35,006 nt of DNA from Candidatus Hydrogenedens sp. GTDB taxonomy: Bacteria; Hydrogenedentota; Hydrogenedentia; Hydrogenedentales; Hydrogenedentaceae. Below are positions 1-6,908 of this stretch, in pieces; the stretch's first letter is position 1, and each line of letters starts with the position of its first letter. The stretch is from positions 1 to 35,006 of the forward strand of contig DAOSBX010000037.1 in NCBI GenBank assembly GCA_035361075.1, in the 5' to 3' direction. The position numbers and the translations under genes were made by a program. The notes below the pieces were generated by a model. The model had not been told where the DNA came from. It saw only the letters and a list, made by a program, of their open reading frames with translations, and made no database searches.

Positions 1-55
1 CTATCGTCCCAATGTTCACATGCGGCTTCTTCCGCTCAAACTTCTGCTTCGACAT
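1..55 (-). CDS. tuf: Elongation factor Tu, N-terminal fragment
   Basis: Only the first 18 codons lie in the window; the gene runs off the left edge. Read on the minus strand from the ATG at 55, the product begins MSKQKFERKKPHVNIGTI, which is the conserved EF-Tu start leading into the first GTP-binding loop. EF-Tu carries aminoacyl-tRNA to the ribosome. An AAGGA ribosome-binding site lies about 8 bases upstream. The gene follows four tRNA genes in the order Thr-Tyr-Gly-Thr, the same order as the E. coli thrU-tyrU-glyT-thrT-tufB operon, so the identity is well supported by both sequence and context. Confidence 0.93.
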   Translation of the reverse strand, partial: MSKQKFERKKPHVNIGTI

Positions 56-131
56 CGTTGTATTCCTTCTTTTTTAGGTTTTGTTTTTAGTTAAATTTTA
101 AATTACTTACCTAATAAACCTTTATGACTAA

Positions 132-207
<76 letters not shown>

Positions 208-213
208 ATATTA

Positions 214-289
214 TGGAGCGGGAGGCGGGATTCGAACCCGTGACCCTCAGCTTGGAAGGCTGACGCTCTACCAACTGAGCTACTCCCGC
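214..289 (-). tRNA. tRNA-Gly (anticodon UCC)
   Basis: A 76-base cloverleaf on the minus strand with encoded CCA. The acceptor stem is GCGGGAG paired with CTCCCGC, the T arm holds GGTTCGAATCC, and the anticodon loop CUUCCAA gives UCC for glycine. It lies six bases from the following tRNA-Thr, so both are processed from one transcript. Confidence 0.96.
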
Positions 290-330
290 ATCGCAATCTA
301 TATAAACGCATTTCTGCGATTTATCACAAG

Positions 331-416
331 TGGTGGTGGGCGCTGGATTCGAACCAACGTAGGCGCTAGCCAACGGGTTTACAGCCCGTCCCCTTTAACC
401 ACTCGGGCAGCCCACC
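331..416 (-). tRNA. tRNA-Tyr (anticodon GUA)
   Basis: An 86-base type II tRNA on the minus strand with encoded CCA. The acceptor stem is GGTGGGC paired with GCCCACC. The anticodon loop CUGUAAA gives GUA, and a long variable arm follows, as expected for bacterial tRNA-Tyr. Confidence 0.96.
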
Positions 417-438
417 ACAAAACGTATATTCAATTTCC

Positions 439-514
439 TGGAGCTGGCGAAGGGAATCGAACCCCCGACCTGCTGATTACAAGTCAGCTGCTCTACCTGC
501 TGAGCTACGCCAGC
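439..514 (-). tRNA. tRNA-Thr (anticodon UGU)
   Basis: A 76-base cloverleaf on the minus strand with encoded CCA. The acceptor stem is GCTGGCG paired with CGCCAGC, and the anticodon loop CUUGUAA gives UGU for threonine. It is the first gene of the tRNA-tuf transcript and lies about 25 bases after the predicted start of transcription. Confidence 0.96.
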
Positions 515-546
515 GATTCTTCATTTTTATCCTCATGGGGATAAAT

Positions 547-576
547 ATTTTACCAAACATCCATTTCTCTTGTCAA
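547..576 (-). promoter_or_regulatory. Sigma70-type promoter of the tRNA-tuf operon
   Basis: On the minus strand there is a perfect -35 box TTGACA (576-571) and a -10 box TAAAAT (552-547) separated by 18 bases. Transcription would start near 540, about 25 bases before the first tRNA. A short imperfect inverted repeat (TATCC and GGATA arms, 528-543) lies in the leader. Between this promoter and the gmhA promoter (577-836) nothing else is evident. Confidence 0.75.
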
Positions 577-837
577 CTTAACAAATCGAGGATAATTGAT
601 GAGCACCTCTCTAAAAAAACGGATGTTCTGATTATTAGAATGACATATAAGGCAATTATCAAATAGAGGAAATAACACTAAATATTCCCATAAAACATTG
701 AGAAATATAACGTAATAATAATGTGCATCCCTTGGATACAATAAAAATTGATTAGTTAAAGAATTAAAAATTTTTGTGGACAGTGCTTTCTGATTAAAAG
801 ATTTTAAATTCCGTTTTATGATTTGTTCAGTTAAACT

Positions 838-846
838 TGGTATAAT
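838..846 (+). promoter_or_regulatory. Extended -10 promoter of the gmhA-mdh pair
   Basis: TGGTATAAT matches the extended -10 consensus TGnTATAAT exactly. No good -35 box is present at the normal distance, which is usual for this promoter class. The start of transcription would be near 853, about 43 bases before the gmhA start at 896. The site lies downstream of an in-frame ATG at 818, which argues that 818 is not the true start. Confidence 0.6.
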
Positions 847-895
847 TTCTTCACCTCACGTATACCATCTTCATAAATTTAAGGAAATAACTATT

Positions 896-1552
896 ATGAA
901 TTTATCTCCTATCGAAAAAGAAATTTTTGATGATTTATTATCTCGTCGACCTGACTTAGCCTCATGCTCTGAGAATATATTAAAAGCACATCAATTACTT
1001 GTCGAATGTTTTAAGCATCATGGGACTCTTTTCACCTGTGGCAATGGAGGTTCATACGCAGATGCCTTACACATTGCTGGTGAATTGGTTAAAAGTTTCG
1101 AGCGGAAACGACCATTAGATACTACCCTCAAAGAGTGTATAGTAAATGAATATATGGGAGCAGAATTAAGTGAATATCTGGAAGCGGGGCTACGTGCTAT
1201 CCCTTTGGGAATGAACAGTTCATTGAAAACAGCCATCGAAAATGACTGTCCTATGAGAGATATTGCCTTTGCTCAGGAATTAAATGTTTTAATGAATGCA
1301 GGGGATATTTTATTAACAATCTCAACCTCTGGCAATGCAAAAAACTGCCTTTATGCTGTGAGTGTTGCTCGAGCAAAAAAAGGGACAGTTATTGCTATGA
1401 CAGGTCCTTCAGGCGGGCTCCTATCAAAGTATGCTCATGTTTGCATTAAAGTCCCTGGAGCAACCACAAAAGTCATTCAAGAGGCACATCAACCTATATG
1501 GCATACTCTTTGTGCAATGGTTGAGGCACATTTCTTCCCAGAAAAAAGATGA
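896..1552 (+). CDS. gmhA: SIS-domain sedoheptulose-7-phosphate isomerase (GmhA-like)
   Basis: The 218-residue product is a single SIS domain. It has the CGNGGS phosphate-binding loop, then a DALHIAGEL helix supplying the His and Glu used in catalysis. Further on are STSGN, TGPSGG and a VIQEAHQPIWH segment with the family's Gln and His. GmhA turns sedoheptulose 7-phosphate into glycero-manno-heptose 7-phosphate in the cytoplasm, the first step to heptose for LPS or glycoproteins. The start at 896 is chosen over an in-frame ATG at 818 because AAGGAAAT precedes it and a promoter lies between the two. About 26 residues are inserted after the first helix compared with the 192-residue E. coli enzyme. 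Mdh follows 40 bases later on the same strand. A different SIS isomerase role is possible. Confidence 0.8.
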   Translation: MNLSPIEKEIFDDLLSRRPDLASCSENILKAHQLLVECFKHHGTLFTCGNGGSYADALHIAGELVKSFERKRPLDTTLKECIVNEYMGAELSEYLEAGLRAIPLGMNSSLKTAIENDCPMRDIAFAQELNVLMNAGDILLTISTSGNAKNCLYAVSVARAKKGTVIAMTGPSGGLLSKYAHVCIKVPGATTKVIQEAHQPIWHTLCAMVEAHFFPEKR

Positions 1553-1592
1553 TTAATTCTTCATACCAACATTAAATATCAAGGAGTAGATT

Positions 1593-2555
1593 ATGACAAA
1601 AGGTAAATTTAGCCGACCTAAAATTGTATCTGTTGGAGCAGGAAATGTTGGAGCCACTTTTGCACAGTATTGCGTCGAAATGGAGTTAGGCGATGTGTTG
1701 CTCCTGGATATTGTGGAAGGCTTACCGCAGGGGAAGGCATTAGATTTGATACAGGCAGGTGTGGTTCGTGGGTATAGTGTTTCCATACAAGGCAGTAATG
1801 ATTTTTCGGATATGAAGGATGCAGACATCATCGTTATTTCTGCAGGCTTTCCAAGAAAACCAGGGATGAGTCGTCTCGATTTGTTGGAAAAGAATGGGAA
1901 AATTATTGCTAATATTTGTGATTACATAAAGCGATTTGCACCAGATGCCATTGTAATCGTTATAACGAATCCTTTGGACATCATGGTGCAGTTGGCTTTC
2001 CATTTATTGAACCATCCCCCATCAAAAATAATGGGAATGGCAGGCTGTTTAGACAGTGCAAGGATGTGTTCATTTATTGCGGAGGAACTCGGTGTAAGCC
2101 AGAAGCAAGTAAATGCAATGGTGTTAGGCTCCCACGGTGATTTGATGGTTCCAATACCGGACTATACCACCGTTGCCGGAATTCCTGTAAAAGAACTTAT
2201 TCCTACAGAACGATTGGAACAGATTATTGATAGGACAAGAAAAGGCGGTGCAGAAATTGTATCCCTCTTAAAAACAGGCAGTGCTTATTATGCACCATCT
2301 GCAAGTTCTGCAAGAATGGTCAAGGCTATTTTGCATGACGAAAAAGCGTTGTTACCCTGTGCCGTATATGCACAAGGGGAATATGGAATTTCTGGTGTAT
2401 TTGTAGGGTTGCCCTGTATATTAGGGGCGAAAGGGGTAGAAAAAATCATCGAGTTGCCCCTTTCCAATGAAAATAAATCCGCACTAATGAAATCTGTGGA
2501 AGAAGTAAAGCAAGGAATACAATCATTAAAAGAATTAGGATTCGCAATCAGTTAA
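1593..2555 (+). CDS. mdh: Malate dehydrogenase
   Basis: This 320-residue protein is an NAD-dependent malate dehydrogenase of the LDH-like type, converting malate and oxaloacetate in the TCA cycle. The Rossmann motif GAGNVG spans residues 15-20, with an acidic residue D39 at the end of the second strand favouring NAD. The substrate loop GFPRKPGMSR has Arg at position 88, where lactate dehydrogenases have Gln; this marks malate specificity. CLDSAR (D154, R157) and GSHGD (H181) supply the catalytic Asp-His pair and the binding Arg. The start is set by AAGGAG six bases upstream. It probably shares a transcript with gmhA. Length and motifs are normal for the family. Confidence 0.95.
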   Translation: MTKGKFSRPKIVSVGAGNVGATFAQYCVEMELGDVLLLDIVEGLPQGKALDLIQAGVVRGYSVSIQGSNDFSDMKDADIIVISAGFPRKPGMSRLDLLEKNGKIIANICDYIKRFAPDAIVIVITNPLDIMVQLAFHLLNHPPSKIMGMAGCLDSARMCSFIAEELGVSQKQVNAMVLGSHGDLMVPIPDYTTVAGIPVKELIPTERLEQIIDRTRKGGAEIVSLLKTGSAYYAPSASSARMVKAILHDEKALLPCAVYAQGEYGISGVFVGLPCILGAKGVEKIIELPLSNENKSALMKSVEEVKQGIQSLKELGFAIS

Positions 2556-2655
2556 ACTCAACTTCCGACTATTATTCACAACATCCATATTTCACTCTTT
2601 ACTTAGGTAATACTTTTCCTTTATAAACCTTTATCACCTTTAACATGATTGGTCA

Positions 2656-3042
2656 TCATATATAATACAGTGCTTTCATAACTGCCTCAATAATTATCGT
2701 GGATGGGATAGCTTCATAAATTGTATTATCAACCTTCACCGTTCTACAATCATTGGGACCACAAACACTACAACACGGGCTCTTTCCCGTCTTCGCATTA
2801 ATATACTCTTCTAATAATCGGCCATTGATAATAATCCTGTTTGATTGAAGCGGATTGTTCTGAAACTGTTCTGGTGTAATTTCCCGTTTTTCAAGAATGA
2901 CAACAATCCCTTTCGACTTTAGCATAGACTGCAACTGAGCCACTGCCTTTTCCAACTCATTCTCCGTATCCCCACATCTCGGACAAGTCTCCCCTTCTGA
3001 AACAAGCCGTTCCCACTCAATTTTCAATATTTTATCTTCCAC
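2656..3042 (-). CDS. DUF2703-family cysteine-rich protein
   Basis: A 128-residue cytoplasmic protein matching the DUF2703 pattern as I know it: IEWERLVSEGETCPRCGDT near the start, an SNRIIINGRLLEEY segment in the middle and SPCCSVCG near residue 95. The CPRC and CCSVC clusters look able to bind metal or act in thiol chemistry, but no function is established. The start is GTG at 3042, preceded by AAAGGAAAG. That ribosome-binding site overlaps the end of the upstream oxidoreductase gene, so the two are probably translated from one message. It is the last gene of the sugar operon, and why it sits there is unclear. Confidence 0.75.
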   Translation of the reverse strand: MEDKILKIEWERLVSEGETCPRCGDTENELEKAVAQLQSMLKSKGIVVILEKREITPEQFQNNPLQSNRIIINGRLLEEYINAKTGKSPCCSVCGPNDCRTVKVDNTIYEAIPSTIIIEAVMKALYYI

Positions 3043-3058
3043 AACTTTTTACTTTCCT

Positions 3059-4390
3059 TTAAATAACATTCCAGGGTTGTTTTTTGGGACGATGGATGAG
3101 TTGCTGGACATTATCGGGTAAGGGGGAAGGGTCTGTTATGACTTCTTTTTCGGGGTCCCAGCGAATGATTTTCTGGGTACGAATGGCAATATCACTTAAT
3201 AAACAAAGTGCATTGGAACGCACTGCAACATCAATATTGGCTATGGTTTGTTTTCGTGTTTTCACACATTCAATGAAGTTCTTTAAGTGATGTTTACTCT
3301 GATACAGATGAACATCTGTCGGCTTCAATTTAATATCCAGTAATTTTTCAGGTTTTGCCTGGAGTGTCTCCCGATTAACATACACAGTTCCTTCTGTCCC
3401 TTCGAAGGTTATTCCTGTGGGGTTCAGGTTGGGTTCTTTTTTCTCTGTTTGTTCATTGGTAAAATGGACAATGATACCATCTGCATATTTCATCTGGACA
3501 TCCCACGCCATTGCACAATCGCAAATGCCTTCTTTTGGGAATTCTCCCTTTCCTTCATATTCAATGGGTCCCGATGTCTCATCATTACCATGTCCCCATT
3601 GGGCAATATCAACATGATGAATTCCCCAACCTCCGATGAAGCCCATCGCATAATCTGCAATATGGTACCAATTGGGTCTCTCGGTTCGTGCCTTGCAATA
3701 GGGAACTGTAGGGGCAGGTCCTAACCACATTTCATAATTGAAATCTTCGGGAGCAGGAACAGGTTCTTCTCCACATGTAGGACCCACAATGCCACCAGGC
3801 ACTCCAACACGGATTTTCTTTAATTCACCAATATAGCCATTTCTAACCAATTCACAGGCAAATCGAAAATCGTCATTAGAACGCTGTTGAGTTCCAAACT
3901 GGAAGATACGGTTGTGCTTCTTTATTGCCTCTCTAACTTTCAAATCGTCCTGAATAGAAATACATAAAGGCTTTTCAACATACATATCTTTCCCTGCCTG
4001 GGCAGATAAAACAGCAAGAATTCCATGCCAATGGTCATTGGTAGCAATAACTACCGCATCTATATCTGAACGGGATAAGACTTCATGAAAATCTCTGTAA
4101 AGGGATACGTCCTTAAATTTCTTACGGACATCCTCATAAGCCTCATCTAAATCCTCTTTCCGTACATCACATAAAGCCCTGATTTGAGCTTCTTTTACGG
4201 ACATTAAAGCATCCATCAAATATCTTCCTCGTCCTCCTGTCCCAATGAAAGCCACACCTACTTTTTCAGAAGGTTTCGGGTCTTTGCCAAAGAGAGAAAA
4301 GGAAGGAATTAAAGGGAAAGACGCAAGCAACGCAGATGTCTTCATGAAACTGCGTCTGGACAATGTTTGTTTTTCATTGCTGGTCCCCAT
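3059..4390 (-). CDS. Tat-exported Gfo/Idh/MocA family oxidoreductase
   Basis: The 443-residue protein starts with a twin-arginine signal (SRRSFMK at residues 11-17, then a hydrophobic stretch to about 34), so it is exported folded with its cofactor. A Rossmann NAD(P) domain follows with GTGGRG (50-55). The EKP motif at 139-141 supplies the catalytic Lys, and a GGWGIHHVDIAQWG segment carries the His and Asp of the sugar site. Family members oxidise or reduce sugars, often at C3. AAGGAG lies nine bases before the ATG. It is the third gene of the operon with the ThuA-like and DUF1080 genes, which suggests it makes or uses 3-keto sugars outside the cytoplasm. The exact substrate cannot be read from sequence. 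Confidence 0.88.
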   Translation of the reverse strand: MGTSNEKQTLSRRSFMKTSALLASFPLIPSFSLFGKDPKPSEKVGVAFIGTGGRGRYLMDALMSVKEAQIRALCDVRKEDLDEAYEDVRKKFKDVSLYRDFHEVLSRSDIDAVVIATNDHWHGILAVLSAQAGKDMYVEKPLCISIQDDLKVREAIKKHNRIFQFGTQQRSNDDFRFACELVRNGYIGELKKIRVGVPGGIVGPTCGEEPVPAPEDFNYEMWLGPAPTVPYCKARTERPNWYHIADYAMGFIGGWGIHHVDIAQWGHGNDETSGPIEYEGKGEFPKEGICDCAMAWDVQMKYADGIIVHFTNEQTEKKEPNLNPTGITFEGTEGTVYVNRETLQAKPEKLLDIKLKPTDVHLYQSKHHLKNFIECVKTRKQTIANIDVAVRSNALCLLSDIAIRTQKIIRWDPEKEVITDPSPLPDNVQQLIHRPKKQPWNVI

Positions 4391-4413
4391 AGAAAGTCTC
4401 CTTATAATAAAAT

Positions 4414-5946
4414 TTATTCTTTTTCTGTTAAGGGCCGAACCCAGAAATTTCTATACGCCACAGGACCATGGTCTCCCTGCAACATTATCGGTCCTTTTGG
4501 TGCTTCGTCATTGAATAAAGATGCCCGTGTCGGCCCCGATAGTTCTTGATTTTCGTGAACCACCACACCGTTATGAATAACACGCACGAATTGAGCATTG
4601 GCAATCTTTTTCCCTTCTGCATCAAATCTGGGAGCCTTGAAGATGACATCAAAACTTTGCCATACACCAGGGGGGCGAGATGCATTTACACGAGGGGGTT
4701 TCCCTTCATATCCACGCTGGTCATCCGGAATACCCGGTTCCTCATGCCAACGTTGGTAGATACCCCCACAATCACTATGTTTTGGCTCTGCCACACCCCA
4801 ACTATCCAAAACCTGAATTTCATATCTACCTTGGAAATATACACCCGAATTGGAACCCTTAGGCACCATAAATTCGATATGTGCTTCCACATCACCCCAT
4901 TCTTCCTTTGTAATGAGATGGTTTGTTTTGCCATCTTTACCATTGATAAGCACACCAATGCCAGGTAATGACGTAAGTAAAGCCTCATTCTGCGGGTCTG
5001 TCATTGCATCGCTTCCGCAATACCATGTGCCTGTTGGTTCACGGAACGCATTTAAATCGTTTGTGGAAACCCGAACAGGCTCGTAGGTAGCAACAGAAGA
5101 CACAAGTTCTTTCCACACCTTCATAGAACGAGGCAAATGCTCTTTTACAGGCTCTTGTATTCCATAGCCCTGTAAACCAACGGGACCTGTATAACCCACT
5201 GATTTTAATGTTTTCAATAGAGGTTTTAAATCATAAGTTCCTTTGTCCAGCGGTTGGATTAATTTATCCCAATCCCCAGGAGGTTCTGCCCCATTCAAGG
5301 TTACAACAAATAATTTCGGTTTTACCTTGCGAATAAGCAAATCTAAATTCATTTCGGGTCCATCCACCTTTAACCAGTGGCACAGATTGAAAGAAATGCC
5401 CACATTGGGTTTGCCCGAATCCTGTGCTAATTGATAGGCCTGTTCTGTTTTATCAAGCCAGCAACCTGCATGAGGATACAGGGCTACCTTTACACCATAA
5501 GGCAATGCCTGGTCCGCTACATTACGGATTAAGGCAAGTGCCTGCTGATACGATTCCGGTTCGTTAAATTTCCATGCCTGACTGTTGATAGTCAGCCAGA
5601 GGAAATATTCATTTCCTTTCATAATTTCTAATGCCTCTGCCAATCCGGGTTGTATCTGGAAGCCTTCTTTTTCTATTGTTCCCCAGAAATAAACAGCATA
5701 TAATTTGAGCCCGTTGGCTTGCAGGGCATTTTTAAGTTCTGCAAACGAGTCAAAACCTGTCCAGCTTATGCCTGTAAAACCTAATTCTTTGGCAAAAGCT
5801 ACCTGCAAATCAGGTGTTGAATGTTCCGCATCCCGTGTTGCAGTATCCATAGCAAAAAATTCTTTGAAAAACGGGGAATCATCTGCAAAACACATTAAAC
5901 TACCCAATAAAATTATCAAACCAAAAAGGACAAAAATCTTTTTCAT
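4414..5946 (-). CDS. Exported sugar isomerase-like TIM barrel fused to DUF1080 (3-keto-glycoside hydrolase-like)
   Basis: The 510-residue protein has a Sec signal peptide (residues 1-21, cleavage after CFA). Residues about 30-285 are a xylose-isomerase-like TIM barrel, with VALYPHAG (H159) and FNLCHW (H190) as likely metal or active-site segments. Residues about 305-508 are a DUF1080 domain, with NHLITKEEWGDVEAHIEF, GSNSGVYFQGRYEIQVLDS and the closing segment GPIMLQGDHGPVAYRNFWVR. DUF1080 proteins hydrolyse or eliminate 3-keto-glycosides; isomerase-like barrels can do beta-elimination on such ketones. It lies 21 bases after the ThuA-like gene and 23 before the Gfo oxidoreductase, with ribosome-binding site GAGGAAA. 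Both domains in one exported chain suggest a processive reaction. The assignment of chemistry is inference. Confidence 0.85.
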   Translation of the reverse strand: MKKIFVLFGLIILLGSLMCFADDSPFFKEFFAMDTATRDAEHSTPDLQVAFAKELGFTGISWTGFDSFAELKNALQANGLKLYAVYFWGTIEKEGFQIQPGLAEALEIMKGNEYFLWLTINSQAWKFNEPESYQQALALIRNVADQALPYGVKVALYPHAGCWLDKTEQAYQLAQDSGKPNVGISFNLCHWLKVDGPEMNLDLLIRKVKPKLFVVTLNGAEPPGDWDKLIQPLDKGTYDLKPLLKTLKSVGYTGPVGLQGYGIQEPVKEHLPRSMKVWKELVSSVATYEPVRVSTNDLNAFREPTGTWYCGSDAMTDPQNEALLTSLPGIGVLINGKDGKTNHLITKEEWGDVEAHIEFMVPKGSNSGVYFQGRYEIQVLDSWGVAEPKHSDCGGIYQRWHEEPGIPDDQRGYEGKPPRVNASRPPGVWQSFDVIFKAPRFDAEGKKIANAQFVRVIHNGVVVHENQELSGPTRASLFNDEAPKGPIMLQGDHGPVAYRNFWVRPLTEKE

Positions 5947-5967
5947 TGTTAGTTTTCCTCTAAAAAA

Positions 5968-6723
5968 TTAATTGTTTTTTCCTGCGGACCATTTAATTGC
6001 ATTATACATGAGTTTACGAAATTGTTCATTGGCAAAATTTTGTGGACCATGACCTAACTGGATGAAAAAAATCTCCGTATTGTTATATTTATTTACCCAG
6101 CCTATAAAAGAAGCACTTTCAGGATGGTTCGTTGTCAAAAGCACATGAACCTCCGGGGAGATATAGAACTGACTATATGTCTCATCTATTTCTTCAAAAT
6201 CTTCTACCCCCTGCGTAATGGGGTGATTTTTGTCCGCAATATGTACTGGAATTTTTACATCATGCTTATATTTAGAGCGTTCATATTTTTTCCCTTCCCA
6301 TTCCATATCTTCCAAAAAATATTTTGCCCCGATAATCTTTGAAAATTCATTCCACTCTGGAAAAGCAGATATGGCATGGTGCATAACAATTATTTTTTTG
6401 CCACTATTTAGCATATCCAGGAAATTTTTTTGCTGTTTCTTTGTTATTTTTTGATGAAAATTATAGAAAATAATCGTGTCAAACTCTTTATATTTATCAT
6501 TATCAAAAAAAGCACATTTTCCACCTGCATAATCAAAGTATTCCGCCTTAACATCTGTCATACTTGCCCACATTGCTTCAAACGGCTCTTTATCATAACT
6601 ATGGCCTCCCGTGATAATAGCAACACGAACTTGCGAATCTGCGTGGACTATAAAAAAACAAGAAAAAATAAAAATTAGGGTTATGCCTATCAAACTGACT
6701 TTCAGAAAAAAATGGCTCATCAT
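5968..6723 (-). CDS. Exported ThuA-like protein
   Basis: A secreted protein of about 251 residues in the ThuA-like, class I glutamine amidotransferase-like fold. The start at 6723 (or the adjacent ATG at 6720) is chosen because AAGGA lies just upstream and a signal peptide begins there: a Lys, a long hydrophobic core, then FIVHA before DSQ. The longer reading from 6783 would bury this signal. Visible family segments are RVAIITGGHSYD, KIIVMHHAIS, HVADKNHPITQG-like text near residue 165, and IFFIQLGHGPQ near the end. ThuA-like proteins accompany sugar oxidoreductases and DUF1080 proteins, and ThuA itself acts on 3-keto-trehalose metabolism. It is the first gene of the minus-strand operon. Confidence 0.82.
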   Translation of the reverse strand: MMSHFFLKVSLIGITLIFIFSCFFIVHADSQVRVAIITGGHSYDKEPFEAMWASMTDVKAEYFDYAGGKCAFFDNDKYKEFDTIIFYNFHQKITKKQQKNFLDMLNSGKKIIVMHHAISAFPEWNEFSKIIGAKYFLEDMEWEGKKYERSKYKHDVKIPVHIADKNHPITQGVEDFEEIDETYSQFYISPEVHVLLTTNHPESASFIGWVNKYNNTEIFFIQLGHGPQNFANEQFRKLMYNAIKWSAGKNN

Positions 6724-6848
6724 CCTTTTCCTTTCTATGTTTAATTCTTTTTGCTTCAAATAAACCAACAAACTATATAACATAATAAAAAAACATGTTA
6801 AAAAAATACAAAAACTATTTTAGCACACCGCTTTATAAAATAGCCCCA

Positions 6849-6877
6849 TTGATATAGGAAACAATAAATGTTATATT
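6849..6877 (+). promoter_or_regulatory. Sigma70-type promoter of the GT39-like gene
   Basis: A -35 box TTGATA (6849-6854) and a -10 box TATATT (6872-6877) are separated by exactly 17 bases, each one mismatch from consensus. Transcription would begin near 6884, leaving a leader of about 25 bases with no clear Shine-Dalgarno site before the ATG at 6909. Confidence 0.65.
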
Positions 6878-6908
6878 AAAAGCAAATAATAGTATATTAC
6901 GTTTATAT

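Noticed and set aside
550..741. A 63-codon minus-strand frame between the tRNA array and gmhA
   Set aside because: It covers the tRNA operon promoter, lacks a ribosome-binding site and has no recognisable family.
818..895. Upstream in-frame start for the gmhA-like gene
   Set aside because: It would place the start before an extended -10 promoter; the ATG at 896 has a proper ribosome-binding site and fits the family N-terminus.
6724..6783. Longer N-terminus for the ThuA-like protein
   Set aside because: It would put 20 residues before a normal signal peptide; AAGGA lies directly before the ATG pair at 6723/6720.
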